Assembly: GCF_949987535.1 (NCBI RefSeq)
Contig: NC_080070.1
Coordinates: 14,637,770 to 14,701,769, forward strand
Origin: Balaenoptera acutorostrata
Lineage: Eukaryota > Chordata > Mammalia > Artiodactyla > Balaenopteridae
Length of the DNA: 64,000 nt
Reading direction: 5' to 3'
Part shown: positions 1-12,020 of the stretch, in pieces
Layout: every line of letters starts with the position of its first letter
Position numbering within the stretch: position 1 is the first letter of the stretch
Notes under the pieces: model-generated
Told to the model about the DNA's origin: nothing
The model's input: only the letters and a program-made list of their open reading frames with translations
The model's database searches: none
Translations under genes and position numbers: made by a program

Positions 1-69
1 TCTGAGTACACATGTGTATTTCCATAGATAGATTCCTGGAAATGGAATACTACGTCAAGGAATATGTGC

Positions 70-130
70 TATATATACATACATATATATATGTGTGTGT
101 TATGTGTGTGTGTATATATATATACATGTA

Positions 131-174
<44 letters not shown>
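70..174. repeat. (TA)n/(TG)n compound microsatellite
   Basis: Alternating TA, TG and TACA dinucleotide runs, ending in about 30 bases of pure TA. It lies in a PARP12 intron. The small open frames across it are low-complexity artefacts. Confidence 0.95.
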
Positions 175-178
<4 letters not shown>

Positions 179-179
179 T

Positions 180-910
180 AAAAATCAGCATTATTAGATA
201 TAATTTACATACAATAAAATGCACCCATTTTAAGTATACCTTTTGAGTTTTGGTAAGTATGTTTGCCCATGTAACTATCACTATAATCTAGATACGGAAC
301 AGTTCTCTCATTCCAAAAATTCCCCTTATGCCCCTATACAGTCGATCCTCACCCCCCAGTTTCCTGGCCCAAGGCAATCCCTGATCTACTTTTTGTTGAT
401 GTAGAGTAGATGTGCGTTTTCCAGAATTTTATATAAATGTAATCATACAGCATGTATTCTCCTGTTGCATGGATTAACTACAAGTTGTTTATCCATTTAT
501 ATGTTGATGAACATTTGGGTTTCCAGTTTTTGGCTTTTATAAATCCTCTATCAATATTCATGTACAAGTTTTCATGTGGTTGTATGTCTTCCTCTCTTGG
601 GTAAAGACCTAGAAGTGGAATGTCTGATCATATGGTAAATGTGTGTTTAACATTACGAGATACAGCCAGACTGTCTTCCAAAGTGGATGTATTTCGCCTT
701 CCCACCAGCAGTGTGTGAGCGTTTTGCTTGCTCTGCATCCTTGCCAACACTTGGTATTGTCAGTCCTATGAATTTTAGCCATCCTAGCAAATGAGTAATA
801 TCTCATTGTGGCTTTCATTTGCATTTCCCTGATGAGTAAGGATATTTAACATTTATTTTCATGTGCCTTTTGGCCATTTGTATATCTTCTGTGAAGTATC
901 TGTTTAAATC
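180..910 (-). mobile_element. Old L1 (L1M-type) fragment, antisense to PARP12
   Basis: Read on the + strand, this is the reverse complement of mammalian L1 ORF2 end and 3' UTR text: the phrases about 'ttcacataccataaaatgcacc', 'aagtggaatgtctgatcatatgg' and 'catttccctgatgagtaa' appear in the expected order. Frame-breaking changes throughout show an old, dead copy. Confidence 0.75.
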
Positions 911-924
911 TTTTGCCTATTTTA

Positions 925-1545
925 CAGGCAGATAACAGCTTTGTTAAGATATTAAGTATATTTCATATGGTATACAGTTCACCCATTTAATAGTTTTTAA
1001 TATAGTCAGAGTTGTGCAACCATCATCATGGTCAATATTAGAACATTTTCATCACCTCCAAAGAAATCCATAACCATTAGCAGTCACTACCCATTCTTTC
1101 CTCCCCCCAGCTCCTGGCGTTTACATTATGTCTCTGGGTTTGCCTGGATATTTCATATAAATGGAATCATACAACGTGTGGTCTTTTGTGACTGTTTGGC
1201 CCATTTTTTTATTGGGTTGTTTGATCTCTCACTATTGACTTCTAGTAGTTTTGAATATTCTTTATTCATGTCTTTGTCAGATATAGGTATTGAAAATATA
1301 TTCTCCCAGTCTTTGTCTTTCATGTTCATTTTTTTTTACAGTATCTTTGGAAGAATATGTTTTACGTTGATGTCCATTTTAATATATTTTTTAATGGTTT
1401 GTGTTTTTTGTGCCCTAAAAATCTTTGTCTCTTCCAGGCCCAGGAAAATGTCTCTCCTATGGTTTTTATTTTTCCAGAAGTTTATAGGCTTAGCTTTTAT
1501 GTTTAGGTCTGGTTGTTTCTCTTGATCTGTTTTCTCCAAAAATTG
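925..1545 (-). mobile_element. Second old L1M-type fragment, antisense
   Basis: Repeats the same L1 3' text as the preceding fragment, including 'agagttgtgcaaccatcatc' and 'gtcttttgtgactg', then jumps to a different part of ORF2 near 1200. This points to an internal deletion. The restart of the same text shows that 180-910 and 925-1545 are separate insertions or a rearranged one. Confidence 0.7.
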
Positions 1546-3130
1546 TTTCCTTAGGGGTTGATTCTTCTGTGTGAGTTAGCTGCCTGTCTGTGTTATTTTT
1601 CCTCGTGTGTTGGGTGGCTCTTGGTTGTGTGCCCACGTTGGTACTCAAATCCCTGTGCCTACTGGTGGATGCTGATTCTGATTCCAGGCTTAATGGGGAA
1701 GAGGCGGTAAGTCTTGCTTGGTTGGTTGTGGGGGCTGCTAGCGTATGTTCGAAGGTCAGGGCGGGGGCTTTGATGGCTTTCTCGCATGCTTCTCTCTCCA
1801 GCCCCTGTATCCACACCCACGTGTTCTATGGGGCAAAGAACAAGGTTGCTGGGCACAAGCAAGGCACTGATGGGGCACTTGCTCCACTGGGTCCTGATTC
1901 CTCTCAGTGCTCTTGTCCAGGTGTCTTTCTTGCTCCTTGTTACACCTGACTCTGAGTTTGTGAAGCCCCCAGCTCCTTCCTACTTCTGGGGTGGCTCTCT
2001 TCTGCATATTCTACATGTATTTTTCTCTCTTTGTTGGTTTGGTTCTTACTGCTTCATATTTTTAGGAATTCTTTAGTAATTCTGGTCTTTTGATGGTACT
2101 TCTGTTTTCCAGTGCTTTTGGATTTCTTCTTCTCTGTGGTCTGTCATTTCAAGGGAAGTGGGGAGAAAGGGGATGTGGATGTGGGTACTTTGCCAATTTG
2201 ATTTGGTTTCTGTGACTAACCTAGAAAACCTAGACTTGGGAATGCAACAGTGAGGTGGGGAACATTGGAAGAAGGGAGGGAAACAGAGAGGGGACAGAAG
2301 GACCAGGAAAGATGTAGCAGAGAAGGGGCTTCACACGCTCAGCGCTGAGCGAGGACTCCACCCTTGCCATCTTCAGGGCTGCAGTGGCCTGCGTGGCATC
2401 CTCCTCCTCAGGGCACCTTCCGGCTTGTGAGCCGCATGGGCTCCATGCTCAGGTTGGATGAAGAGCTAGAAGCCTCAGGCCTCACAGTGCCTTCCCCTGG
2501 CCCCTGTGTCCTTCCCAAGGAAGTGTCAGCCTCGAGAGGGGTGGGTGGTGCTCCTACCCTGACAGGTGCCTTCTTAAGGGGAGAGCCTTTCTTCAGGCTG
2601 TCCAGGACTCACCTGTGCTGGGCTGTATAGATGAGCGGCTGAACTCTCATTCCTCATCATTTCCCTTAGTGCCCCTTAGGAAGAAACAGGAAATCTTATT
2701 TGGTCGTGACCTCTGGACCACAGCTGTGGCCTTATCTATTCAGGTCGAGCCCCTGGTTATCACTTTATTGTCCACACCCCTGGTCAGGAGTCTAAGAAGG
2801 CTCCTTTTGGCCTGGTGTGAGCCATCCCTGCCCTAACTCTGGACAGGCCAGGACATCCTGACTCCCCCAGTGGGGCTCTTTCCAGCCTGGTTGAACTTGG
2901 CAGAGATTTCCTTGGTTGGGGTCCCTCCTCCTGTTCTCTTAAGGCCTGTCGGCCTGGCCCCAGGCCTGGTCTTCGACAAGCCCAGGCTGTCTCCTCACTT
3001 CCTCCCCGGTCCCTGCCACCCTGCTGCTCCCTTGCAGAGTCTCTGGGAAAGAAGTGGCATTAAGACTTGCCTGAAAGGCTGCGTACGATGTGAGAAAATT
3101 TTAATTTTTTTCAGGTGTCAAGTTAGCCAT
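1546..3130. other. PARP12 intron, no gene seen
   Basis: The first 600 bases may be a decayed L1 3' tail (weak resemblance). From about 2140 to 3130 the sequence looks unique. Open frames here are short, start in no recognisable context and match nothing I know. I see no PARP12 coding exon in this stretch. Confidence 0.5.
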
Positions 3131-3420
3131 GCTTCATTGTTATTATTTTGAAAGATGAATTAAAAATGTACAAAAGACAGTCAGTAAGAAATGTCTTCGT
3201 CACAACCCTTTTCCCCAGCACCCAGATTCCCTTCAGAAAGTCATTATTACTAGTTCCTTGAATATTTTTCCATCAAGATTTTATACAAGCACAAGTGTGT
3301 ATGTTTAGTCTTTTCTTTTTACACAGGTGCACTTTATGAACGCTGTTTTGTATCTTTTTTCACTTAACTAGATGTTTAATTTTTTGGACTATATATTTTT
3401 GTGGTTCAAAATTCAAAACA
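3131..3420 (-). repeat. AT-rich old L1/HAL1-like relic
   Basis: A T-rich stretch with 'tatctttttt cacttaacta' style wording resembling antisense old L1 or HAL1 3' sequence; a related stretch occurs at 24460-25500. The assignment is weak. Confidence 0.35.
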
Positions 3421-4386
3421 AATCTCTCCTCATGACTTTGTGCTGCGCCACCCAGTCCTCCGGCAGCAAGGAATACTGTGTGCGTGTATGTGTATTCAGT
3501 CCGAGTATCGCTAATCTTATTTTTTCTATTCTTTTACCCAAATAGAGGCATTCCACACCTGTGTATCTTTCTACCTAATAGTGTAAATCCTGCAGGTGTC
3601 AGTGTGAAGATTCCCATTGCTCTTCTTTCCTGTCTCTCTTTCCTCTCACAACATTCCTCCGTCAGGATGTACCAGAACCTCACAGTCTATTGAAAGGTAG
3701 AGGGAGGGTGTGGGCAGCGTTCCAGGTGAGCGGCCGACATGAGCCAAGGCAAGGCGGGCAGGAGGTGCTAGGAGGTACAGGCCCCAGGAGCACACAGAAG
3801 GCGTGGGGGAGTAGTTGGATGGAAACCGTAGACCCGGGCCGTGTGTATAATGCCTTCGGGGGGTGGGGTGAGTAGGTTAGCAGCCAGAAAGATCAAGGTG
3901 GGCTGAAACCACACTGCTGACCCACCTGCTGTAGGACCTGCTGGGGTTGGGATGGTTCTGGTAGAGATGAACCTGCTCCCGGTTCTGGTGTGACCACGCC
4001 CCATCCAAGTGTCACGTGTATGGCAGTAATGCACGGGCAGACGGCCCCTGCAGACATGGAGCCTTTGACCATCTCACGATCAGCTTCTTTACTCTCATGA
4101 GGTGAAATGCATACGTAATGTAACCCACCAACACACAGTTTCTAAAAAATCAGTTTAGTGTGTTTAATGTCCTATTAACAAGGGAGACATAAAAGGAAAG
4201 TGTATATCCTAAAATGCATAGTATTTGATATCTAAATGCTCAGGTATGACTGCATTAAAAAAGGCTCCCTCATAGATTTCCAAAATGTTCCCAGGTCAGC
4301 AGGCAGCACCACACCCCTTGAGAACTGTGGGTCTGGGCCAGGCTGTGTATTGCCAGTGTGCTCACTTCTTTATATTTTTATTTCAG
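3421..4386. other. PARP12 intron leading to the first visible exon
   Basis: Apparently unique sequence without recognisable repeats or genes. It ends in a pyrimidine-rich run and the CAG acceptor at 4384-4386. Confidence 0.5.
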
Positions 4387-4510
4387 ATAAGTGCAGTAGA
4401 GTTCATTTCCATTTGCCATATCGATGGCAAGTCTTAGATGGAGGCAAGTGGAAGGATTTGCGCAAAATGGAGCTTGTTGAAGAGGCATATAGCAGTCCTG
4501 CAAGAGACGG
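4387..4510 (+). CDS. PARP12: PARP12 exon encoding the start of the first WWE region
   Basis: A CAG acceptor precedes it and a GTATGA donor follows at 4511. It is 124 bases long, begins with the last two bases of an Asp codon and ends two bases into a codon. The translation includes HFHLPYRWQVLDGGKWKDL and MELVEEAY, recognisable as the stretch after the zinc fingers of mammalian PARP12, where the first WWE module starts. WWE modules bind iso-ADP-ribose or ADP-ribose ends in this family. The preceding exon is not in the window. Confidence 0.93.
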
Positions 4511-5215
4511 GTATGAAATGTGTCACTTGTGTCTGCTTTGTGCCTGGGCTTTTGTGTGTGGTACGGGAAGTTTAGACACAGTAGGGTTTAGTTTTGATGG
4601 GCTTCATACACAGACGCACACACACAGAGTAAGGAGGCGGGAAGCTCCGTGCGCGAAATTGGAAGTTGATGGTCATGCTGATGGTTGGTGCCCTTGTTGC
4701 CCCATCTTCCTCTTTTTTCAGGGAGGAGCTATGGGGAGAGAAGGGGTGGGTACCAAGTAAGTTCTGAATTATTTGATGCTGGGATTGATCATATAAATAT
4801 ATCCTCATTGATTAGTCCAGAAAAGCAAGAGGCAATCATTTGTGAAATTTTTAGCCTTTGCCTGTGAAGTCATACAGCTGAACTACTGTTTATTGTTCAG
4901 CCTTTTTTATTTTTCTAAGTATGTCCTAGTATTTTCACTTAGTCAGTTGAGAGTAAATGGGGAAGTCCTGGGTAGCCTTATTTTCAAATGCCTATCATAT
5001 CTTGGATTAAACTTGCTAAAATGTGTTGCCAAGAAGAGAATTTGAGCCCGTTTTTTGGGTGGATAAAATAAATTTGTGCTTAGGGTGCAATTATGTGCAA
5101 ATTGCTACTGGTAAAGCATGTGAAACAAATTATCCCCCTTCAGAAGATTAAGTGGCTCACATAACCAGCTCTTATCTACGTCCCCCCTTCTCTTTCTCTT
5201 CCTTTTTTTTGGGAG
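4511..5215. other. PARP12 intron, unique sequence
   Basis: I see no repeat or gene in this stretch. An open frame runs through the upstream exon into it, but only as donor read-through. Confidence 0.5.
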
Positions 5216-6235
5216 GCTTTTTAAGTTAAAATTTATACTCGTTGACATGCACAGATATTAAGTATATAGTTCAGTGAGTTTTGAGGAAGGTATGTACGCT
5301 TGTGTAGCCAACGCTCTGATCCAGCTGTAGATCATTTTCATCACCCAGAAGGTCCCCTCCTGCCCCCTTCCAGTCAGTGCCCACCCTGTAAACCACCGCT
5401 GTTCCAACATCTGTCAGCACAGATAGTCTCTCCTGTCCTTGAACCTCATCTGAATGGAGCTACTCTGGACTGTTGCCTGGAGGCTTCTCTCAGGGCTCTG
5501 TTCTTGACGCTTCTCCCGGTCCATGTGTGCTCAGGCTTCTTTCAGGTAGTTGTTCGGGGGTGTGCCTGCTGGGAGGTAGGCTGGTCCCTCCTCAGTTCTG
5601 CCAGGGGATGCCAGATTCTTTTCCACAGTGATTGTACTGCTTCCCACCCCCACTTAGCGGTCTGTGGTGACATGTCTCCCTCACATTTGGTGTAGTCTGA
5701 TGTCTGCGCTTTTCTAGTCTTCGGTGTAAAATAAGGTCTCCATTTTCATATCCCTGAGTCCTGATGAGGGCAAGTGTCTCTTCACATGTTCAATGGCCAT
5801 TTATGCTTCTTCTGCTGTGAAATGTCTGTGCTTGTAGTTTGCCCGTTTTGTTGAGGGGAAAGGTTGTGTTCTTCATTAGTTCTCAAACTTCAAGAGTTTT
5901 GGAACTCTTCAAGTTTCTGGGTATTAAATGTGTGTTGAAAATAAATGAACTCCAGTCAGCTTATGATATCTGTTAATGAAGAGAAGTATTTATCTGTCCT
6001 TTCCTTTATAGTTTTATACTTTTTTCTTTTCTTTTTTTTTTTGGAGGTTTTATACCTTTTGTGTCGTAAGAAATCCTTCCTTATCCTGAGACCGTAAAAT
6101 ATTTGTCCTGAATTTTCTTTAAAAATTTTTAACATTTTAAGAACTGTATTAACCTTTCCTTGCGTGTGGTGAAGTGTAGGTCCAGTTTCATTCTTATGCA
6201 GATGAACTGCCGGTTTTTCCAAAGACCACTTTTTA
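5216..6235 (-). mobile_element. Old L1 fragment, antisense
   Basis: Antisense L1 3' UTR and ORF2 text: 'gttcagtgagttttgaggaa', 'gatcattttcatcacccaga' and further on 'ttgcgtgtggtgaagtgtag'. Heavily diverged. Confidence 0.7.
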
Positions 6236-6640
6236 AAAATATATTTAATTAAAACATTTAGAGTTTGGGATTGACATGTATACACTGTTATATTTAAGAT
6301 AGTTAACCAACAAGGACCTACTGTATAGCACAGGGAACTCTGCTTAATATTCTGTAATAACCTAAAGGGGAAAAGAATTTGAAAAAGAATAGATACATGT
6401 ATATGTATAATTGAATCACTTTGCTGTACACCTGAAACTAAGACAACATTGTTAATCAACTATACTCCAGTATAAAATAAAAAATTTTAAAAAAAGAAGT
6501 AAGACATTAAAAAAATAAAAATAAAATGTTAGGATAAAAAAAGTAAAAAAGAAGTATTCAAAAAGTAAATCAAATTGAGACAAATGAGCCAAAATATGTA
6601 TGGGATAAAGGATAAACCGCATAGAGAAGAAATATTCCAA
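6236..6640 (+). mobile_element. Cetartiodactyl L1 3' end, sense orientation
   Basis: Contains the familiar L1 3' UTR end of cetartiodactyls ('tactgtatagcacagggaac', 'cactttgctgtacacctgaa', 'atcaactatactccagtata') followed by a long A-rich tail with secondary A runs. It is one of very few L1 pieces in sense orientation inside PARP12. It is 5' truncated and has no coding capacity. Confidence 0.8.
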
Positions 6641-6754
6641 GTGATTTGTTTAATACGTTGTAATTCGACTCTATATCTTTAGGAAGATATGTTCTTACGG
6701 ACGAAAGAACAGCAAAAAAAAAAAGTCTTAAACTCTGCTCAGCAAAAAAATAAA

Positions 6755-7480
6755 ATTTAAAAATTGTGATAAAATAGACATAACTTAAAATTTACCATCT
6801 TAACCATTTTTAAGTGTAAGGTTCAGTGGCATTAAATACATTCACATTGTTGTGCAGCCATCTCTACCATTCATTTCCAGAAGTCAGTCAATTTTTAAAC
6901 CCACCAAAACTGAGCCAGATTTGGCAAAATGTGAATACATTTTATAGCTTAATTTCAGACTTAGATGCTAAGTACTACTTTTGTAAGTAGGCCATCTTTT
7001 TTGCACCTGTTTTCAATGCTGTCTGTGTCAGGTGTTGAGTTAGCAAATACACACCCGTCAGTTTCTGGCCTCTTCTGTTTCATTGGTCTGTGTGTCTCTG
7101 TGTCAACATCACACTGTCTCATGTAGAAGAGCTTTACAGTACGTTTAGGCATGTGGTAAGGCAAATCCCCACCTTATTTTTCCTCAAATTGTCTTGCCTC
7201 TTGGTCTTTTGCTCCTCTTCAGAAATTTTAAAATCTGCCTGTTGGTTTTCACAAAAAACTCTGTTGTGGTTTTTTTTAACTTGAAATTGCATTGTCTATT
7301 ATCAGTTTGGGGAGAACTGACATCATAATGATGCCAAGACTTTTTATTCATATACGTGATAGCATCTCATTTAAACGTTCTTTAATATTTTTCAGTAGTT
7401 CTCTAATTTTCTCCATTAAGGTGTTGTGTATCTTTTGTTAGATTTTTTTTTTTCTTTAGGGATTTATTAGCTTCTTCATT
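6755..7480 (-). mobile_element. Old L1 pieces, antisense
   Basis: Two or three diverged antisense L1 segments. One has 'ttcagtggcattaaatacat' and 'gttgtgcagccatc' near 6820-6870, and one near 7080-7290 has the ORF2 text about a 'cattggtctgtgtgtctctg' site. Confidence 0.6.
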
Positions 7481-7489
7481 TCCTTTATC

Positions 7490-8904
7490 AAAAAAAATTT
7501 CTCCAGTTTTTTTGAGAGATAATTGACATACAACACTGTAGAAGTTTAAGGTGTAGAGCACGATGACTTGACACAAGTATATATTGCCAAGTGATTACTG
7601 CAGTAGGTTTAGTTAACATCCATCACCTCATATAGTTACCCCTACCCATTTATTTTCTCGTGATGAGAACTTTTAATATTTATTCTCTTAGCAACTTTCA
7701 AATTACCATACAGCATCATTAACTATAGTTAATCATGTTGTGCATTACATCCCTAGTTACATGTTTTTGTTGTTGTATTTTCTCCCTGCTGATGTGTAGA
7801 AATGCAGTTGACTTTTCTATCTTATATCCTGCAACTTTACTAAAATATCTTAACTCAGAATCTACTGATAATTTATTTGAATTATCTGTATAGTTATCTA
7901 TATGTTCTAGATATCTGTATAGAAATTAATATCTGTGAATAGCAGTTTGTTTTTCCTTTTCAATTCTTACACATTTTATTTCTTTTTATTGTCTTATTAT
8001 AGTGGCTAAGATCTGTACCATGCTGAATAGAAGTGGTGATAGCTGGAAGATTCTTCTTCTTTTTTTCCTAATTTTAAAAGGAGTAATTTTAAAATGTTTT
8101 TCCTTAAAGCATGTGTGAATGTTTGGAACCTTTGGCATTTCTAATCAATTCTAGTTTTATTCCTAGTATGCCAGGAGTTGTTTTTTTTTTTAATTGTGTA
8201 TGGAAATTGAATTTTATTGAGTGCTATTTCTGTGTTAATTAAGAGCCAATGTTTTGTTCTCCTTTACTTGTTAACGCAGTGATTTACATTAATTTTCTAA
8301 TGTTAAGTCCATTGCATTCCCAGACCTAAGTCATACGTAGCCTGTGTACACATGCACATATGCACACGATGGTGAACTTTGTATTGCCAGTACTTGGTCT
8401 AAGATTTTTGCATTTACGTTTGAATAAGATTGGTCTATAATTGTTTCATATTGTCTTTGCCTGTTTTTTTTAATTGAAGTATAGTTGATGTACAATATTA
8501 TATGTTACAGGTGTACAGTATAAATGATGCCTGGTTTTTATATTATGAAATTCCTAGCCTCATAAAAAATGAGATTGGGATGGATTCTTTTCCTATCCTG
8601 AAAAAATCCTGTGAAATTAGAATTATTTTTTTCCTGAATGACCATGTGTCTAAAAATTTCTGGGCCTGATGTTTAATTTCTGAGAAGATTTTAAACTACT
8701 GACCCAATTTCTTATAATTGTTTTAGGACCAGTCAGGTTTTCTGTTTTTCCTTGAGTCAACTTGGTAAGTTGATATTTTTTCTAGGAGTTTGTTGTTTTT
8801 ATTTATTTTCAAACTTACTGTCATAAAGTTACTTGTAATATCCCTTTTAGTGTCTATACCATCTTTAATTTTGTCCCCTTTTACAGTTCTAATCTTTTTT
8901 CTGT
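7490..8904 (-). mobile_element. Old L1 fragment, antisense, interrupted by the next SINE
   Basis: Antisense L1 3' UTR and ORF2 text runs through here and resumes after the SINE at 9286, so the SINE landed in this L1. A roughly 65-base secondary L1 piece at 8462-8540 (with 'ttgaagtatagttgatgtac') seems to be nested in it. Confidence 0.7.
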
Positions 8905-8920
8905 CCCTCCCTTTTTTCTT

Positions 8921-9269
8921 TTTTTTTTTTTTTTTTTTAATAGATTTCTGTTTACTACATGGGGCATTCCTATTTTTTTTTTTTAATTTTATTTATTTAT
9001 TTATTCATGGCCGTGTTGGGTTTTTGTTTCTGTGCGAGGGCTTCCTCTAGTTGCGGCAAGCGGGGACCACTCTTCATCGCGGTGCGCGGGCCTCTCACCA
9101 CCGCGGCCTCTCTTGCTGCGGAGCACAGGCTCCAGACGCGCAGGCTCAGCAATTGTGGCTCACGGGCCCAGCCGCTCCGCGGCATGTGGGATCTTCCCAG
9201 ACCAGGGCTCGAACCCGTGTCTCCTGCATTAGCAGGCAGACTCCCAACCACTGCGCCACCAGGGAAGCC
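8921..9269 (-). mobile_element. Long CHR-type SINE with target-site duplication
   Basis: The minus strand reads as a tRNA-derived SINE: a 5' head complementary to 'caccagggaagccc', box-B-like text, a GC-rich body and an A-rich tail. A 16-base target-site duplication (ccctcccttttttctt) is at 8905-8920 and 9270-9285. Between the tail (about 8972-9003) and the left duplication lie 33 non-SINE bases and a second T run, which look like a 3' transduction. Confidence 0.95.
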
Positions 9270-9285
9270 CCCTCCCTTTTTTCTT

Positions 9286-10250
9286 GATCAATCTTGGAGA
9301 GATTTATTGATTTTACTAATATTTTTCTTTTCTGGAGGAACAAACTTTTTTCCTTTTTTGATCTCATAGATTAGATGACCCATGATTTATTTCTAAGTGT
9401 ATTTTAAAATTAGTTTTTAAATTTAAATTCAAATGGATTGCATTGTGGTCAGGCTATATAATAGATTCTTCGAATTTTGTTGAGGCTTGCTTTATGGGTG
9501 TAGTACATGGTTAGTTTTGGTAAAATTCTGTGTATGCAAAGTCTTTTGGATGTGGTGTTAGATGAAGTGTGTTAATTGTGTGGTTCTAATCTTCTTTATC
9601 CTTATTGATTTCTTTGTCTGCTTCTTGTATCAGTTACTCAGAAAGGTATGTTAACATTCACTATGAATTTGTCAGTTCTCCTTGTAATTCCATCAATTTT
9701 TATTTTATATATTTAAAAACTATTATGAAGAGTATATAGAAGTTTAAAACTTTTATCTTCCTGTTAAATTGAGCCTGTTAGTAATAGAAAGTGGATGCTT
9801 TTTATTTCTAGTAATGCTTTTATGCCTTAAGTCTGTTTCGTTTGATATTAATATAACTATGCCAGCTTTTTTTTAGCCTCTGTTCACTATTTTACTTTCA
9901 AGCTCTTTTGTTTACATTTTAGTTATATTTCCTGTAAACATCGTAGAACTTGTTATTTTTTCAGTATGACAATCTTTCTCTTTTAATCAAAAGTTATTTA
10001 TTGTGGTTTATCCATTTGTTGTGATTACCTATACATTTGAATTTATTTATTCTACTGTCTGTTTTGGTTTTTGCTATTTGACCTGCTTTTTCTATTTTTC
10101 TTTTCTCTCTTTGATCTTCTCTTAGATGTTTCCACATTTGATTTTTTTTTCCCCCTCATCTACTAATTTGGAAGTTACATAGTGGATTTCTGTTCTTTTA
10201 GTGGTTACCCTGGAAAACAGACCCTGTAACTTAATATACCTTAGTTTAAC
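9286..10250 (-). mobile_element. Continuation of the old antisense L1
   Basis: Resumes the L1 text interrupted by the SINE, for example 'ggagagatttattgatttta' and 'ttaacattcactatgaattt'. It has no coding capacity. Confidence 0.65.
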
Positions 10251-10289
10251 AACTTAAGCTAATCAATACCTTTTATCATTCTCCTGAAC

Positions 10290-10535
10290 AATAGAAGAAT
10301 CTTGAACACTTGAATTCTGACTAGTTCCATTCAAACTTACATACTACTTGTGTGAATTTGGGGAAAGTACTTAGCCGTCCTGTGCCTCAGTTTCTGCATA
10401 TGTCAAGTAGATAAAAATAATAGTTCCTATATCAAAGTGTTATTTTGAGAATTAAAAGAATTAATGTGTGTAAAACACTCAAAACAATGCCAGGCATGTA
10501 AGATGTGCTATGTAAATATTGCTTCTATTATTTTC
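10290..10535 (+). mobile_element. MIR SINE relic
   Basis: The central MIR words are present in order: 'cctgtgcctcagtttctgca', then 'gtgtgtaaaacactcaaaac' and 'tgccaggcatgtaa'. MIR is an ancient tRNA-derived SINE shared by all mammals. Confidence 0.8.
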
Positions 10536-10610
10536 TTAATCCCAGAAGTTAGAAATTAGCATTGTTTTATACAGTCAATATTTGTTTAAATTTAAACGTT
10601 TACCATTTTG

Positions 10611-11292
10611 GTTTTTTTAATGTTTTTTTTTAATCAATATTTATTTCATATTGAAGTATAGTTTTTTTTTTTTCTTTTTTTGGCCTCGCCACACAGCTTG
10701 CGGGATCTCAGTTCCCTGACCAGGGATTAAATGTGGGCCACAGCAGTGAAAGCCCGGAATCCTAACCACTAGGCCACCAGGGAACTCCCCGAAGTATAGT
10801 TGATTTACAATGTTGTGCTAATGTCTGCTGTACAGCATAGTGATTCAGTTATACATGTATATACATGTTTTTAAATATTCTTTTCCATTATGGTTTATCA
10901 TAGGATATTGAATATAGTTTTCTGTGCTATACAGTAGGACTTTGTTGTTTATCCATTCTATATATAAAAGCTTACATCTGCCAAACCCAACCTCCCACTC
11001 CATCCCTCCCTCAGCCCCCTCCCCCTTGGCAACCACCAGTCTGTCTCTATGTCCGTGTTTCTGTTTCTGTTTCATAGATAGGTTCATTTGTGTCATGTTT
11101 TAGATTCTATATATAAGTGATATTATATGGTATTTGTCTTTCTCTTTCTGACTTACTTCACTTAGTATGATAATTCTAGTTGCATCCACGTTGCTGCAAA
11201 TGACATTATTTTGTTCTTTTTTATGGCTGAGTAATATTCCATTGTATATATGTACCACATCTTTTTTATCCATTCATCTGCGGATGAATTAT
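10611..11292 (-). mobile_element. 5'-truncated L1, antisense, with target-site duplication and a nested SINE
   Basis: The 13-base duplication gtttaccattttg is at 10598-10610 and 11293-11305. The body reads as the antisense cetartiodactyl L1 3' end ('ttacaatgttgtgctaatgt', 'ctgtgctatacagtaggact', 'gtatatatgtaccacatctt'). A short SINE (10664-10790) later inserted into it. Confidence 0.9.
10664..10790 (-). mobile_element. Short tRNA-derived SINE nested in L1
   Basis: A short CHR-family element reading antisense, with head 'aggccaccagggaactcccc' and tail starting 'ggcctcgccacacagcttgc'. It is flanked by the duplication gaagtatagtt at 10653-10663 and 10791-10801. It is therefore younger than the L1 that hosts it. 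Confidence 0.92.
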
Positions 11293-11305
11293 GTTTACCA
11301 TTTTG

Positions 11306-11555
11306 TTTTTGCACACAATTCCTTTGTTCATATGTTTCCGTGAGGATCATTTTCCTTTGAGTTCATCTTCTAGAAGTTAGTTTAGTGAGAGTCTAGGGGC
11401 AGATGTATTTTTTGTTTGTCTGAAAATGTTTTTATTTCATCTTCATTCTTGAAAGATAGTTTTATTGGGTATTTTCTCTCAGTTCTTCAAAGATTATTCC
11501 ATTGTTTTCTGCTTCCATTGCTTCTATTTAGAAGTTAGCTGTCCGTATAAATGTG
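11306..11555 (-). mobile_element. Old L1 3' UTR piece, antisense
   Basis: Antisense old L1 3' UTR text, e.g. 'cattcttgaaagatagtttt'. It is interrupted by the repeat at 11556-12020 and resumes at 12021. Confidence 0.55.
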
Positions 11556-12020
11556 TTAGTTTTTTGGGGCTACCATAACAGATTGCCACAAACTTGGTGA
11601 CTTAAGACAACAAGAATTTATTGTCATAGTTCTGGAGGCTGGAAGTCCAAAGTCAAGGTGTCAGCAGGGCCATGCTCTGTCTGAAGACTCCAGGGGAAGA
11701 TCCTTCCTTGCTTCTTCCCTAGCTCCTGGTGGTTGTTAGCAGTCCTTGGTGTTCCTTGGCATTCCTTAGTTTATAGCTGCATTACTGTAATCTCTACCTT
11801 TGTTGTCTCATGGCTTTCTCCCATGTGTCTCTGTCTGTGCCCAAATTTCCTTCTTCTTATAAGGACACCAGTCATTGAATTAGGGCTCAAGCTAATTGAG
11901 TATGACCTCATCATAATTTGATTACATCTGTGAAGACCGTATTTCCAAATTTACAGGTACCAACAGTTAGGACTCGAATATATCTTTGTAAGGACACAGT
12001 TCAACCCATCATGGTAGGTA
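11556..12020. repeat. Dispersed mammalian repeat, copy 1
   Basis: A roughly 465-base element starting near 'ttggggctaccataacagat', with middle 'agttctggaggctggaagtc' and end 'cagttcaacccatcatgg'. A second, independently diverged copy in the same orientation is at 17400-17838. I recognise the text as a widespread ancient mammalian repeat but cannot assign its class with confidence. Confidence 0.75.

Noticed and set aside
70..174. Small open frames rich in Tyr, Ile and Cys
   Set aside because: Translation of a TA/TG microsatellite.
1..4386. Possible earlier PARP12 exon (zinc-finger region)
   Set aside because: No CCCH pattern or in-phase exon with splice sites could be found; the first exon in the window is 4387-4510.
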